Assembly: GCF_001507855.1 (NCBI RefSeq)
Contig: NZ_LGEN01000008.1
Span: forward strand, 44,981 to 108,980
From: Halomonas sp. 54_146
GTDB taxonomy: Bacteria > Pseudomonadota > Gammaproteobacteria > Pseudomonadales > Halomonadaceae
Reading direction: 5' to 3'
DNA: 64,000 bases
Shown here piece after piece: positions 16,250 to 25,721 of this stretch (position 1 is the stretch's first letter; every line of letters begins with the position of its first letter). Made by a program: the position numbers and the translations under genes. Under the pieces are notes generated by a model that saw only the letters and a list, made by a program, of their open reading frames with translations, was not told the origin of the DNA and searched no databases.

Positions 16250-17959
16250 CAATAGCCAGGTAAGCACTAGCAATAACAGCAAGATACCTGCCACGCCCTG
16301 CCAAAAGCGCCGCGGTTCCTGGGGGCTTTCTTCCCGAGCAGTTCCCCGCCCAAGCGGTACCCTAAGCGCATGCAAAAATTCAGAAAGGCGCCTAAACCGC
16401 AGCGCCCGCTGCGGGTCCAGCGCGCGGCGTAGTGCGTCGTCTAATTCCTGAGAGATTTCGGGATTAGTGGTACGCGCGCTGCGATACGTCAACTCTTCAA
16501 GATCGGTGTGGCTGCGCAACCGATTGGGTGTCAGCGTATAGGGCAAGGTGCCAGTCAGCAGCCAATAAACGGTGGACGCTAGTGAATACTGATCGCTGCG
16601 CCGACCGCTGCTGTCACCCAGTGCGTACTCTGGGGCGGTATGCTCATTAAGCCCGACTTGCCGGAGTAACTCGCCAGAATCACGATGCCCTTCACCGTCA
16701 CGCATATGGCAGGCGCTGAAATCGGTGAGCACCAGCTTGCCGTGTGAGTCGACCAGAATATTATCGGGGCGAATCTGTTGATGAATAATGTCTCGGTGAT
16801 GCAGAGCCTGCACCGCCTTGCCCAATTGATTGGCAAGGTCGAGCCGCTGAATCAGGCTTGCTTGCGGGTGGCGTTCTGCCCATTGGCGCAAGGACTCCCC
16901 CTGAACGTTCTGCATCAGGTAATAGAGATAGCGGCGCGGCCGCGACGGTTCCATTACCTTCACGACAAAGGGGGAGTTAACGCGTTCAACTACCCACTGC
17001 TGAAGCAGGAAATGCTCCAGGTAAGAATTACGCAACGAAAGTTCAGGGCTCGGTGCTTTCATCACCATTCTCCGCTCGGTGTGCACATCCCGCACGCGAT
17101 AAACCCGTGATTGGGCAGTACGTGCGATCACGGAGATGACTTCCAAGCCGTCTAAACGCTCGCCGGGGGAAAGTTCGGGCGGAATAGGCAGGTCACCGTA
17201 CAGCTGCCCTGGGTGCTCGGTGACTTCTTCAGGCAGTTCATCTATTCGCACCAGCTGAAAGCAGAACTGATCGCCGCCATAACCACGTTCCTGAGCGCGC
17301 TGCTGCGCTTCATCGGCTAAACGCTCGCAGGCGGCATCCAGGTCACTGGCGTCCTGGCGAATAAGGCGAACGTAATCAGAGGGCAGCAGGGTTCCACGCA
17401 CCCCCTGGGTGGTGAATAAAAATAAATCGCCCTGCTTTAGCGCTAAGTGGGTGTAGTCAATATCCAGGCTGCCATCCATCCCCAGCGCCCTGGAAGGATA
17501 GCGGTAGCCACCTAGATCGGTGACATGGTCGCGGCTCAACTGCTCAAACTCAGCCCCACGCAAACGAAAGACCAGCGTATCGCCCATATGAAAGAGATGA
17601 GCTTCACGGCCACGAAAGACCACTGCCGACAGTGAGGAAACAAAACTGCCCTCTTGAACATGCTGGCTTTGGCTGTAGCACCAGCTGTTAAGCGCGCGCA
17701 GTACGCGGTTGGCTGAGGTTTTGACATCCCAATGATCGGGTGTGGAAAAATAGTCAGCCAGAAAGGCTCTCACGCTTAGATCGCCCGCCTGCTTGGCCAT
17801 GAGATTGCGTGAGACAGAGTCACTGATAACGGCACACCCTCCTTTTGCACGCAATAAAGGTGCTTCAGGAAAGCGAACCGACATTGAACTACGGTGTGAG
17901 CGCCGGTCGGGGGCGACAAACGCTTGGCCATAACTGATAAGCAACTGGGCGTGCGACAA
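16244..17959 (-). CDS. PP2C-phosphatase/Ser-Thr kinase fusion with degenerate active sites
   Basis: 571 aa. The N-terminal PP2C-like domain (about 1-235) retains CAVISDSVS and FHMGDT, but the late metal-binding Asp (usual DG) reads TTQGVR. The kinase-like domain (about 265-530) keeps the ATP Lys (MVMKAP) and APEYALG, but the catalytic loop is HQQIRPDN (Q395 replaces Asp) and DFG is DFS (413-415). A C-terminal hydrophobic anchor (WQGVAGILLLLLVLTWLL) ends the protein. TTG start with a strong AGGAGG five bases upstream. The family is annotated as bifunctional kinase/phosphatase. This member may be a membrane-anchored pseudoenzyme. Monocistronic between pfp and ppa. Confidence 0.82.
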   Translation of the reverse strand: MSHAQLLISYGQAFVAPDRRSHRSSMSVRFPEAPLLRAKGGCAVISDSVSRNLMAKQAGDLSVRAFLADYFSTPDHWDVKTSANRVLRALNSWCYSQSQHVQEGSFVSSLSAVVFRGREAHLFHMGDTLVFRLRGAEFEQLSRDHVTDLGGYRYPSRALGMDGSLDIDYTHLALKQGDLFLFTTQGVRGTLLPSDYVRLIRQDASDLDAACERLADEAQQRAQERGYGGDQFCFQLVRIDELPEEVTEHPGQLYGDLPIPPELSPGERLDGLEVISVIARTAQSRVYRVRDVHTERRMVMKAPSPELSLRNSYLEHFLLQQWVVERVNSPFVVKVMEPSRPRRYLYYLMQNVQGESLRQWAERHPQASLIQRLDLANQLGKAVQALHHRDIIHQQIRPDNILVDSHGKLVLTDFSACHMRDGEGHRDSGELLRQVGLNEHTAPEYALGDSSGRRSDQYSLASTVYWLLTGTLPYTLTPNRLRSHTDLEELTYRSARTTNPEISQELDDALRRALDPQRALRFRRLSEFLHALRVPLGRGTAREESPQEPRRFWQGVAGILLLLLVLTWLLR

Positions 17960-18325
17960 GTCATCCTCCTAGGCTGCCGACTTCATCAAGGGACATCACT
18001 GTCAACCAACAGCGCTTATGATACACGTAGCGGAGCAGAAACGATGCTCACCAAACGTCTTGATAAAATGTCTCCACTTTTTCTGCACGTAGTTTTCGGT
18101 TTGAAATATTAGTCTTTGCACTACTAAGCTTTTCAATACTAAATTTTTCATTACTAACAAATCGCCCGCCCACCTATGTCGCATTGGTAATCGTGCAGTC
18201 ATCTTCGTATAATTCTCGGCAATAAACGGCTCTGAAACGATTACCTAGCCACTGCATGCATTTAGACACAGCATCACTCTAAACCACTGCACGACTCTAG
18301 CCACTGCACTACCAAGGAATCAACG
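17960..18325. other. Divergent spacer between kinase/phosphatase gene and ppa
   Basis: 366 bp with no supported ORF. It is AT-rich near 18060-18160 and contains loose reiterations (TACTAA-type around 18120-18155 and CCACTGCA near 18247-18311). It should contain the promoters of both flanking genes, but no consensus pair stands out. Confidence 0.5.
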
Positions 18326-18856
18326 ATGAACTTCGATAATATCCCTGCTGGAAAGGATCTCCCTAACGACATTTACGTGGTGATCGAAATTCCAGCCAAC
18401 CACGACCCGATCAAATATGAAATTGATAAGGACATGGGCGCGCTACTCGTTGACCGCTTCATGGCCACGCCGATGTTTTACCCTGCCAACTATGGCTTTA
18501 TCCCGCACACGCTGGCAGACGACGGTGACGCGCTAGACGCATTAGTTGTTACCCCGCACCCGGTTCAGCCCGGCAGCATTATTCGCGCTCGCCCGGTTGG
18601 TATCCTGAACATGACCGACGAAGCCGGTGAAGATGCCAAGCTGATTTGCGTGCCCCACGCCAAGCTAAGCTCACTCTACGACGACATTCAGGAAGTCACC
18701 GACCTGCCTGAACTGCTGCGCCAGCAGATTGCTCACTTTTTCGAGAACTACAAAGATCTTGAAAAAGGTAAATGGGTGAAAGTCGAGTCTTGGGAAGGTG
18801 CTGACGCGGCGCGCAAAGCGATTGAGAAGTCCGTGACGGCCTATCAAAAAGCGTAA
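18326..18856 (+). CDS. ppa: Inorganic pyrophosphatase, family I
   Basis: 176-aa soluble enzyme hydrolysing PPi to two phosphates. The metal-binding signature [10 protein letters not shown], the N-terminal EIDKDMGAL and the [18 protein letters not shown] region are intact. Length and sequence match E. coli Ppa. ATG start with AAGGA upstream. Followed by a strong terminator. Its proximity to a PPi-dependent phosphofructokinase is notable because the two enzymes draw on the same PPi pool. Confidence 0.96.
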   Translation: MNFDNIPAGKDLPNDIYVVIEIPANHDPIKYEIDKDMGALLVDRFMATPMFYPANYGFIPHTLADDGDALDALVVTPHPVQPGSIIRARPVGILNMTDEAGEDAKLICVPHAKLSSLYDDIQEVTDLPELLRQQIAHFFENYKDLEKGKWVKVESWEGADAARKAIEKSVTAYQKA

Positions 18857-18861
18857 TCAAC

Positions 18862-18911
18862 CACCGATACAGCACCACCGATACAGCGTTAACGCTTCTA
18901 GTTAACGCTTC
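18862..18911. repeat. Two short tandem duplications after ppa
   Basis: CACCGATACAG occurs twice with a 14-bp period, followed by two copies of GTTAACGCTTC with a 13-bp period. Both lie between the ppa stop and its terminator. Confidence 0.75.
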
Positions 18912-18912
18912 G

Positions 18913-18938
18913 AAAAGACCGCCTTCGGGCGGTCTTTT
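18913..18938 (+). terminator. Rho-independent terminator after ppa
   Basis: Perfect stem AAAAGACCGCC, TTCG tetraloop, GGCGGTCTTTT. Confidence 0.93.
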
Positions 18939-19060
18939 TATGGGGGTAGCATTAACGCACTATTAGCGGCCGCGGCACGACACCGCAGTACACGCCAGGG
19001 GTTTAAAGTTACGGTATGCTGTTTGCCTTAGTTTGCGATGTTATCAATTAAGGACACACC

Positions 19061-20962
19061 GTGTTAGCTCTTAAACGCCAGAACCTAATGATAGTAGTGG
19101 TTTTTTTGCTCGGCTTACTACCGCTGAGTGCGCACGCCCAGTGGTTCTCCTCTTCCAGCAATCAAGATGATTTTTTGCCGGTGATGGAAGCCTTCCAACC
19201 CGCCGCCTGGCACAATGGCGATACGCTCTATATCGGTTTGGATATTGCAGATACGTATTATCTGTACCGTCACCAGTTTGCGGTTACCAGCCAAACGCAA
19301 GAGGTAACGCTCAGCGAGCCGATTATTCCGCAAGGCACCTTCACCAACGATGAATTTATGGGTGATGTGTATGTATTCCGCGACCAATTGGTGTTTGAAG
19401 TGCCGTTGGATGCCCCTTACGCAGGCCCCTTTGATGTGGAACTGACGTTTCAGGGCTGTGCAGATGCAGGGCTGTGCTACCCGCCGGAACGCACGAACTT
19501 ACAGGCCAGTGAAACAGCACCGCCCAGCCAGTTTGCCAACTGGCAAAATAGTGAAGCTGCCGCTAGTGAAACGGCCAGTGCTGAAACGACCAATGCTGAA
19601 ACGGCCACCTCACAGACCGCCTCATCACCGACAAGTAGCTTCTCTGCGCCTCAAAGCGAAGACAGCCGCTTTCGTGCGTTAATTAGTGACGCCAGCTTGC
19701 CGCTTGCGCTAGGGCTATTTTTTATCGCCGGCCTAGGGCTGACCTTTACACCTTGCGTGCTACCGATGATCCCAATTCTGTCATCGATTGTGGTGGGCCA
19801 GAACCCCACGCGCCCACGCGCCTTTGCGCTCTCCCTGAGTTATGTGCTGGGCATGGCACTCACCTATGCACTGGTAGGCGTGCTGATGGGTCTGTTCGGC
19901 GCGGGGCTTAACCTTCAGGCTCACTTGCAATCCGCACCGGTTTTAATTGCTTTTGCCCTGCTCTTCACACTGTTTGCGCTGGCAATGTTTGGGGCTTTTA
20001 ATCTTAACCTTTCACCACGCTTTGCTAACCGAATTGATGCTTGGCAAGCACGCGCTCAGCGCAGTGGGCCGGCGGGGTTAGCGCTGGCGGGTGCGCTTTC
20101 TGTGCTTGTGGTTTCGCCCTGCGTAACGGCACCTTTGGCCGGCGCATTGGTCTTTATTTCATCAACGGGTGATGCCGTTATGGGTGGCGCGGTACTGTTT
20201 GCGCTAGGCATGGGCATGGGCGTTCCGCTGCTGTTAGTCGGCACGTTTGGTGCTACGCTGCTGCCTCGTTCCGGTGCCTGGATGAACGGGGTAAAAATTG
20301 GTTTTGGCCTACTGCTGCTAGGCGTAGCCATTTGGATGGTGGAACGCTTAGTGGCCGCCCCCATTGCTCTGCTGCTATGGGCGGGGCTAGCGATTGGCAG
20401 CGCACTAGCGCTAGGGGCATTGAATTTCAATCAGCCGCAGGGCTGGCCACGAGCGCGCCAAACGCTGGGTATTATGCTGTTAGCGTGGGGTCTGTTACTG
20501 GTGATTGGTGCCGCCCAAGGTGGCAGTAACCCACTGCGGCCCCTTACCATGGCCAGCAGTAATACTAACCAAGCGCAGGCCGAAGCGCTCTCGTTCCTTG
20601 AGGTAGACACCTTAACCGGCCTTGAAGAGGCGGTTACTCAAGCTAAAGGCGCGAACCAACCGGTGTTTGTCCACTTCACCGCCGATTGGTGTATTTCGTG
20701 CAAGTTAATGGAGCGCGATGTCTACCCTGACCCCCGTGTTTCCACTGCGTTAAGCGGTTACACCTTGATTGCCGCTGATGTCACCCAAACGGATCGCCAG
20801 AGCCGCGAGCTGCTTGATCAGTTCAACCTATTTGGCCCTCCCAGCTTGCTATTTTTCCATAACGGCAATGAGATAACGGACGCACGCATCCAGGGTGAAG
20901 TCACTGCAGAACAGCTCTCCCTTCACCTTGAATCTGTTAGCCAGTGGCTAGCGAAGCGCTAA
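19061..20962 (+). CDS. dsbD: Thiol:disulfide interchange protein DsbD
   Basis: 633 aa. It carries electrons from cytoplasmic thioredoxin across the inner membrane to periplasmic DsbC/CcmG-type partners. It has a signal peptide ending near AHA (26) and an N-terminal periplasmic domain with the cysteine pair in FQGCADAGLCYPP. An Ala/Ser/Thr-rich linker (about 160-205) leads to the membrane domain with reactive Cys in FTPCVLPM and VVSPCVTAPL. The C-terminal thioredoxin-like domain has DWCISCK (W543). GTG start with AAGGA upstream; an internal ATG at residue 10 is a weaker alternative. In many relatives aroQ follows; here a 374-bp non-coding spacer leads to accB. Confidence 0.94.
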   Translation: MLALKRQNLMIVVVFLLGLLPLSAHAQWFSSSSNQDDFLPVMEAFQPAAWHNGDTLYIGLDIADTYYLYRHQFAVTSQTQEVTLSEPIIPQGTFTNDEFMGDVYVFRDQLVFEVPLDAPYAGPFDVELTFQGCADAGLCYPPERTNLQASETAPPSQFANWQNSEAAASETASAETTNAETATSQTASSPTSSFSAPQSEDSRFRALISDASLPLALGLFFIAGLGLTFTPCVLPMIPILSSIVVGQNPTRPRAFALSLSYVLGMALTYALVGVLMGLFGAGLNLQAHLQSAPVLIAFALLFTLFALAMFGAFNLNLSPRFANRIDAWQARAQRSGPAGLALAGALSVLVVSPCVTAPLAGALVFISSTGDAVMGGAVLFALGMGMGVPLLLVGTFGATLLPRSGAWMNGVKIGFGLLLLGVAIWMVERLVAAPIALLLWAGLAIGSALALGALNFNQPQGWPRARQTLGIMLLAWGLLLVIGAAQGGSNPLRPLTMASSNTNQAQAEALSFLEVDTLTGLEEAVTQAKGANQPVFVHFTADWCISCKLMERDVYPDPRVSTALSGYTLIAADVTQTDRQSRELLDQFNLFGPPSLLFFHNGNEITDARIQGEVTAEQLSLHLESVSQWLAKR

Positions 20963-21336
20963 TTACTCCGCCTTCCCCAGCGGTAGCTTGCAGCGCTAAC
21001 GCAGCTTTCTGCCGCGAACATCGTCAAACAATTGTTTAATTTTTGCTTAGGGCTCAGTTTTGGCGCAAGCGCCGGCTACCGCTAGACATCTGGGCACTTT
21101 TTCGGCAAACTCCGCTCCCACATTAGCGAAAAATTTCCTTTTTTAGGGGTGAGAACGGGGTAACGTTCGCTAACATGCAGCGTTCTCTTCATTTTAAAAT
21201 CTGGTTTACTGCGCTTATAAAAGCGCCGCACAGCCCCTGCCGACAGGTTGGTTCGCTCTGTGATTATTTTTCATAACCTTTTTTTCTCACACCCCTTTTT
21301 CTCATAACTTTTTTATAACATTGATGGGGCTATGCC
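20963..21336 (+). promoter_or_regulatory. dsbD-accB spacer, presumed acc promoter/leader
   Basis: 374 bp without a supported ORF. It carries T-rich tracts just upstream of accB (21265-21320) and a GCGCTTATAAAAGCGC inverted repeat near 21215-21230. In related genomes aroQ often occupies this position and no remnant was recognised. The presence of the accBC promoter is inferred from the position. Confidence 0.5.
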
Positions 21337-21792
21337 ATGGATATCCGCAAAGTTAAGAAACTGATTGAGTTGCTTGAAGAGTCCAACATTAGCGAAATTG
21401 AAATTCAAGAAGGCGAAGAATCAGTACGCATTAGCCGCCATCCTAATGGCACTACCTGGCAGCCACAGCCAATGCCCCAATATGCGCAGCCCAATTACGC
21501 ACCGGCACCAAGCGCACCGGCAGTTGAAGCGGCTGAACCCACAGGCGTTAGCTACCGTGGTGAAGCGGTCAACTCCCCAATGGTGGGTACTTTCTATCGC
21601 AGCCCTGCTCCGGGCGCTAAATCCTTTGTGGAAGTAGGCGATACGGTTAAGCAAGGCGACACCATTTGCATCATCGAAGCCATGAAAATGATGAACCAGA
21701 TTGAAGCTGACCGCGACGGCGTGGTGGAAGCCATCCTGGTAGAAGATGGTGAGCCGGTGGAATTCGATCAACCTATGATCGTTATCGCTTAA
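21337..21792 (+). CDS. accB: Biotin carboxyl carrier protein of acetyl-CoA carboxylase
   Basis: 151 aa. It carries biotin between the carboxylase and transferase subunits in the first step of fatty-acid synthesis. The C-terminal biotinyl domain contains [14 protein letters not shown] with modified Lys117 and the [16 protein letters not shown] 'thumb' region. A Pro/Ala-rich linker ([20 protein letters not shown]) joins the N-terminal helix [16 protein letters not shown]. It is followed 31 bp later by accC, the conserved operon partner. Confidence 0.97.
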   Translation: MDIRKVKKLIELLEESNISEIEIQEGEESVRISRHPNGTTWQPQPMPQYAQPNYAPAPSAPAVEAAEPTGVSYRGEAVNSPMVGTFYRSPAPGAKSFVEVGDTVKQGDTICIIEAMKMMNQIEADRDGVVEAILVEDGEPVEFDQPMIVIA

Positions 21793-21823
21793 TCTTTCAT
21801 TTTCAACACGGGTGGACTCTCCC

Positions 21824-23164
21824 ATGCTGGACAAGGTACTTATCGCGAACCGCGGCGAGATAGCCCTCCGTATCCTACGGGCCTGTAAAGAACTAGGCAT
21901 CAAAACCGTAGCGGTACACTCCAAGGCTGACCGTGAGCTTATGCACGTTCGCCTAGCGGATGAAGCCGTGTGTATCGGACCGGCATCATCAGCACAGTCT
22001 TACTTGAATATCCCGGCGTTAATTAGTGCCGCAGAAGTCACTGACTCAACCGCTATTCACCCTGGCTACGGCTTTTTGTCTGAAAACGCCAACTTCGCCG
22101 AGCAGGTAGAACGTTCAGGGTTTACCTTTATTGGCCCTCGCGCTGAGACGATTCGCCTGATGGGCGACAAAGTAAGCGCGATCCAATCCATGAAGGAAGC
22201 GGGCGTGCCCACAGTGCCAGGTTCAGACGGCCCCTTGGGTGACGATGACGCTACCAACTTAGCCACCGCCCGCCGCATCGGCTACCCGGTGATTATCAAG
22301 GCAGCTTCTGGCGGCGGTGGCCGTGGCATGCGTGTGGTACACACTGAAGGCCATTTGCTTTCAGCCATTACCGTTACCCGCACGGAAGCACACGCCGCCT
22401 TTGGCGACGGCACGGTTTACATGGAAAAGTTCCTTGAAAAGCCGCGGCACGTTGAAATACAGGTACTTGCCGACGGCCAGGGTAACGCTATTCACCTTTA
22501 TGACCGCGACTGCTCGCTACAGCGCCGCCACCAAAAAGTGCTTGAAGAAGCCCCAGCGCCAGGGCTAGACCCAGAAGCCCGCGCCCAGGTGCTTGAAGCG
22601 TGCCGCCAGGCGTGTATCAAAATTAACTACCGTGGCGCTGGCACCTTTGAGTTCTTGTATGAAGACGGCGAGTACTTCTTTATCGAGATGAATACCCGCG
22701 TTCAGGTTGAGCACCCGGTCACGGAGATGGTTACCGGCGTGGATATCGTCAAAGAGCAGCTACGCATTGCTTCTGGCCTGCCGCTGTCGATTCGTCAAGA
22801 AGATGTAAAACTGTCGGGCCACTCCTTTGAGTGCCGCATCAACGCCGAAGACTCGCGCACCTTTATGCCCTCACCCGGCAACGTTACGCTGTATCACGCA
22901 CCGGGGGGGTTGGGCGTTCGTATGGATTCGCACCTGTATACCGGCTACACCGTGCCCCCGCACTATGACTCGCTGATTGGCAAATTGATCACCTGGGGGG
23001 CAGACCGTGATATAGCCTTAACGCGGATGCGTAATGCACTCGATGAGCTGTTGGTAGAAGGCATTAAGACCAATATCGACCTGCAAAAAGATTTGGTTCG
23101 CGACAGCTATTTCCGTCAAGGCGGCGTCAACATTCACTACCTGGAAAAGAAACTCAGCAGCTAA
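21824..23164 (+). CDS. accC: Biotin carboxylase of acetyl-CoA carboxylase
   Basis: 446 aa. ATP-grasp enzyme that carboxylates biotin on AccB. The N-terminus [20 protein letters not shown], the glycine-rich [14 protein letters not shown] loop and [14 protein letters not shown] active-site segment are intact. The ORF track begins at an in-frame GTG (21812), but the ATG at 21824 aligns with the E. coli start and has GGTGGA at normal spacing. A hairpin without a good T-tract follows before prmA. Confidence 0.97.
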   Translation: MLDKVLIANRGEIALRILRACKELGIKTVAVHSKADRELMHVRLADEAVCIGPASSAQSYLNIPALISAAEVTDSTAIHPGYGFLSENANFAEQVERSGFTFIGPRAETIRLMGDKVSAIQSMKEAGVPTVPGSDGPLGDDDATNLATARRIGYPVIIKAASGGGGRGMRVVHTEGHLLSAITVTRTEAHAAFGDGTVYMEKFLEKPRHVEIQVLADGQGNAIHLYDRDCSLQRRHQKVLEEAPAPGLDPEARAQVLEACRQACIKINYRGAGTFEFLYEDGEYFFIEMNTRVQVEHPVTEMVTGVDIVKEQLRIASGLPLSIRQEDVKLSGHSFECRINAEDSRTFMPSPGNVTLYHAPGGLGVRMDSHLYTGYTVPPHYDSLIGKLITWGADRDIALTRMRNALDELLVEGIKTNIDLQKDLVRDSYFRQGGVNIHYLEKKLSS

Positions 23165-23206
23165 GGCTGATTTCAAGAGTTTTCCAGCGTCACGTTTGAT
23201 GCCCAG

Positions 23207-23230
23207 CGGGGTGGCCACGTCCACCCCGTT
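23207..23230 (+). terminator. Hairpin between accC and prmA, possible attenuator
   Basis: CGGGGTGG stem, CCACGT loop, CCACCCCG, then TT and ATCATTTCT. The stem is perfect (8 bp), but the T-tract is weak, so partial termination is more likely than full. Confidence 0.5.
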
Positions 23231-23263
23231 ATCATTTCTAATTCGCCTTGCGGAGAATGCCCC

Positions 23264-24178
23264 ATGCCCTGGCTTCAACTTAAAGCCCACGTGGCCCCCG
23301 AACAAGCAGAGCTGCTTGAAGAGCTGCTGCTGAACGAGGGCGCGACCGCCATTGGCCTTCAGGATGCCCACGATGACCCGGTGTTTGAGCCAGAGCGCGG
23401 CACGACACCGCTGTGGGAAGATACCATTCTGACCGGCCTTTACGATGACTTGGAAGGCGTTGCGAGCATGCTCGAACGCATTGAAGCCGCCTGGTCAGAA
23501 CAAATGCCCGGCGACCCCTGCCCGAGCATTGAATATGAACTGCTGGCTGACCGCGATTGGGAGCGCGAGTGGATGGATGACTTCACGCCGCTGCGTATGG
23601 GTCAGCGGCTGTGGATTGTGCCTAGCTGGCACGAACCGCCGCACGCGGATGCCGTTAATTTGATCCTCGACCCAGGCCTTGCCTTTGGTACCGGCACGCA
23701 CCCCACCACGGCGCTGTGCCTTGAATGGCTGGATGAGCTAGCGGTGGCTGGCCACTTGGCCGAGCAAACCGTGCTGGATGTCGGCTGCGGCTCGGGCATT
23801 CTTGCCATCGCCGCGCTCAAGCTAGGTGCCAGTCACGCCGATGCCACCGATATAGACCCTCAAGCACTCCAGGCCAGCCGCGACAACGCGGAGCGTAACG
23901 GTATTGCCGAGCCGGATTTAAGCCTCTACTACCCTGAGCAGCTAAACGATAACGGCAGTTACCCCATCGTGACGGCCAATATTTTAGCCGGCCCGCTGGT
24001 GGAACTGGCCGCAATGATTGCCGGGCATGTGGCACCCGGTGGCCGCATTGCGCTATCCGGCATATTAGCCAACCAGGCCGATAATGTTGTTGAGGCCTAT
24101 GCAGCCCAGGGTATCGCTATGGATGAACCGGTCATTCGCGAAGGCTGGGTACGCCTTTCTGGTCAGCGTCCGCGTTAA
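23264..24178 (+). CDS. prmA: Ribosomal protein L11 methyltransferase
   Basis: 304 aa. SAM-dependent trimethylation of ribosomal protein L11. The N-terminal substrate-recognition domain (MPWLQLKAHV) is followed by the class I methyltransferase fold with LDPGLAFGTGTHPTT, motif I VLDVGCGSGILAIAA and NILAGPLVELA. ATG start with GGAG nearby. Conserved position between accC and dusB. Confidence 0.96.
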   Translation: MPWLQLKAHVAPEQAELLEELLLNEGATAIGLQDAHDDPVFEPERGTTPLWEDTILTGLYDDLEGVASMLERIEAAWSEQMPGDPCPSIEYELLADRDWEREWMDDFTPLRMGQRLWIVPSWHEPPHADAVNLILDPGLAFGTGTHPTTALCLEWLDELAVAGHLAEQTVLDVGCGSGILAIAALKLGASHADATDIDPQALQASRDNAERNGIAEPDLSLYYPEQLNDNGSYPIVTANILAGPLVELAAMIAGHVAPGGRIALSGILANQADNVVEAYAAQGIAMDEPVIREGWVRLSGQRPR

Positions 24179-24268
24179 CGCAATGCCGGCCTTCACCCTA
24201 CCGCTGAGTAGGCGTATCATACGCCCCCTTGAAAGCGCCTACTCGCCGCCAGCTCAGAAGCCAACGCC

Positions 24269-25306
24269 ATGACAGCAAGCACCCAACCCGCCACCATTGG
24301 CCCGTATTTATTACCGAATCGCGTAATACTTGCGCCCATGGCCGGCGTTACCGACCGCCCTTTTCGTCAGCTATGCCGACGGTTAGGGGCCGGCTGGGTG
24401 GTGGGTGAAATGGTCACTGCCGACCCAAGCCTATGGCATACCCGCAAATCTCAGCTGCGTATGGACCACCGCGGCGAGCCTGACCCGCGCGTGGTACAAA
24501 TTGCTGGCGGCGACGCGGACATGCTGGCTCAAGCGGCGCGTTTGAATGCTGAACTGGGCGCGCAGATTATTGATATCAATATGGGCTGCCCCGCCAAAAA
24601 GGTATGCAACAAAGCCGCGGGCTCGGCGCTGCTTCGTGACGAGGCCTTGGTGGCAGAGATTCTCGACGCGGTGGTCGCAGCGGTTGATATCCCCGTAACG
24701 CTCAAAATTCGCACGGGCTGGTGCGCCGAATCAAACAATGCCCTGCGTATTGCCCGGCTTGCCGAGTCAGCGGGTATTCAGGCGCTCGCTGTACATGGCC
24801 GGCACCGCCAGCAGCGCTATACTGGACAGGCAGAGTACGACACGATTGCCGAGATCAAATCTCATCTCTCGATACCGGTGATTGCTAACGGCGACATAAC
24901 AAGCCCGGAAAAAGCCGCCGAAGTACTCGCTTACACCGGCGCTGACGCAGTAATGGTAGGCCGCGGCGCACAAGGCAACCCGTGGATTTTCCAGCAGATT
25001 AGTCATTTTCTTCAGCATGGAAAGCGGATGGCTCTGCCTACCCTCATCGAGCGTCATCACGTGCTCCATGAACATATTGCCGCGCTGCATGAATTTTATG
25101 GCGACACGATGGGCGTGCGCATTGCACGCAAGCACGTTGGCTGGTATCTCAGCGACGACCCACGCTTTACGCAGCCTCAACAGCGCGCGCTTAAGCAGCA
25201 GTTCAATGCGTTAGCATCACCCGAAACGCAATTTGATTGGATCAATAACGCGATGGCCCCCGATGCCGCCACGCGTTTGCTAGCCAAAGGAAGCTATGCT
25301 GCATGA
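24269..25306 (+). CDS. dusB: tRNA-dihydrouridine synthase B
   Basis: 345-aa FMN-dependent enzyme reducing uridine in the tRNA D-loop. The TIM-barrel start [14 protein letters not shown], active-site [18 protein letters not shown] with the catalytic Cys, and the terminal phosphate-binding [12 protein letters not shown] are conserved. Its stop overlaps the fis start by 4 bp (ATGA). This is the conserved gammaproteobacterial dusB-fis operon, in which fis expression depends on the dusB promoter and leader. Confidence 0.96.
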   Translation: MTASTQPATIGPYLLPNRVILAPMAGVTDRPFRQLCRRLGAGWVVGEMVTADPSLWHTRKSQLRMDHRGEPDPRVVQIAGGDADMLAQAARLNAELGAQIIDINMGCPAKKVCNKAAGSALLRDEALVAEILDAVVAAVDIPVTLKIRTGWCAESNNALRIARLAESAGIQALAVHGRHRQQRYTGQAEYDTIAEIKSHLSIPVIANGDITSPEKAAEVLAYTGADAVMVGRGAQGNPWIFQQISHFLQHGKRMALPTLIERHHVLHEHIAALHEFYGDTMGVRIARKHVGWYLSDDPRFTQPQQRALKQQFNALASPETQFDWINNAMAPDAATRLLAKGSYAA

Positions 25307-25671
25307 CCGAACGCGATCTTCTCTCTAGCGATGCCTATTCCAGCGATGCTTATTCCAGCGACGCCGATGCTAGCAAGCGCTCTTCCCATTTAGCAGGCAC
25401 GCTGGCAGACCCCGCCGTGAACACGCCGCCACAGCCACTGCGGGAAGCTGTAGAATCCGCGATGCGCCGCTACTTCGAGCATCTCGATGGCAGTCAGGCA
25501 ACCGACCTGTACGCCATGGTGATGGCCGAAGTAGAAGCCCCTTTACTTGCTTGCGTGCTAGAACACACCGACGGCAACCAGACCCGAGCCGCTGATGTAC
25601 TCGGCTTGAACCGTGGCACCCTGCGCAAAAAACTAAAGCTTTACGGACTTATCGAAGGTGACACCCCATAA
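25303..25671 (+). CDS. fis: Nucleoid-associated regulator Fis, with repeated N-terminal extension
   Basis: 122 aa versus about 98 in E. coli. The C-terminal helix-turn-helix ([32 protein letters not shown]) is typical. The extra N-terminal residues contain three near-repeats of SSDAY encoded by 15-bp tandem units at 25327-25371. The ATGA overlap with dusB supports this start, although a start after the repeat cannot be excluded because the repeat segment is low complexity. Fis binds and bends DNA at rRNA/tRNA promoters and many other sites. Confidence 0.93.
   Translation: MTERDLLSSDAYSSDAYSSDADASKRSSHLAGTLADPAVNTPPQPLREAVESAMRRYFEHLDGSQATDLYAMVMAEVEAPLLACVLEHTDGNQTRAADVLGLNRGTLRKKLKLYGLIEGDTP
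25327..25371 (+). repeat. 15-bp tandem repeat inside fis
   Basis: Three units: AGCGATGCCTATTCC, AGCGATGCTTATTCC and AGCGACGCCGATGCT. They encode (S)SDAYS-type repeats in the Fis N-terminus and keep the reading frame. Confidence 0.88.
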
Positions 25672-25721
25672 CGATGAGGTGTTGTTGTTTTTAATTCTCG
25701 ACCCTGCACACGAGCATTCTA

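Noticed and set aside
20963-21336. Riboswitch upstream of accB
   Set aside because: The inverted repeat GCGCTTATAAAAGCGC is short and no known riboswitch core is recognisable.
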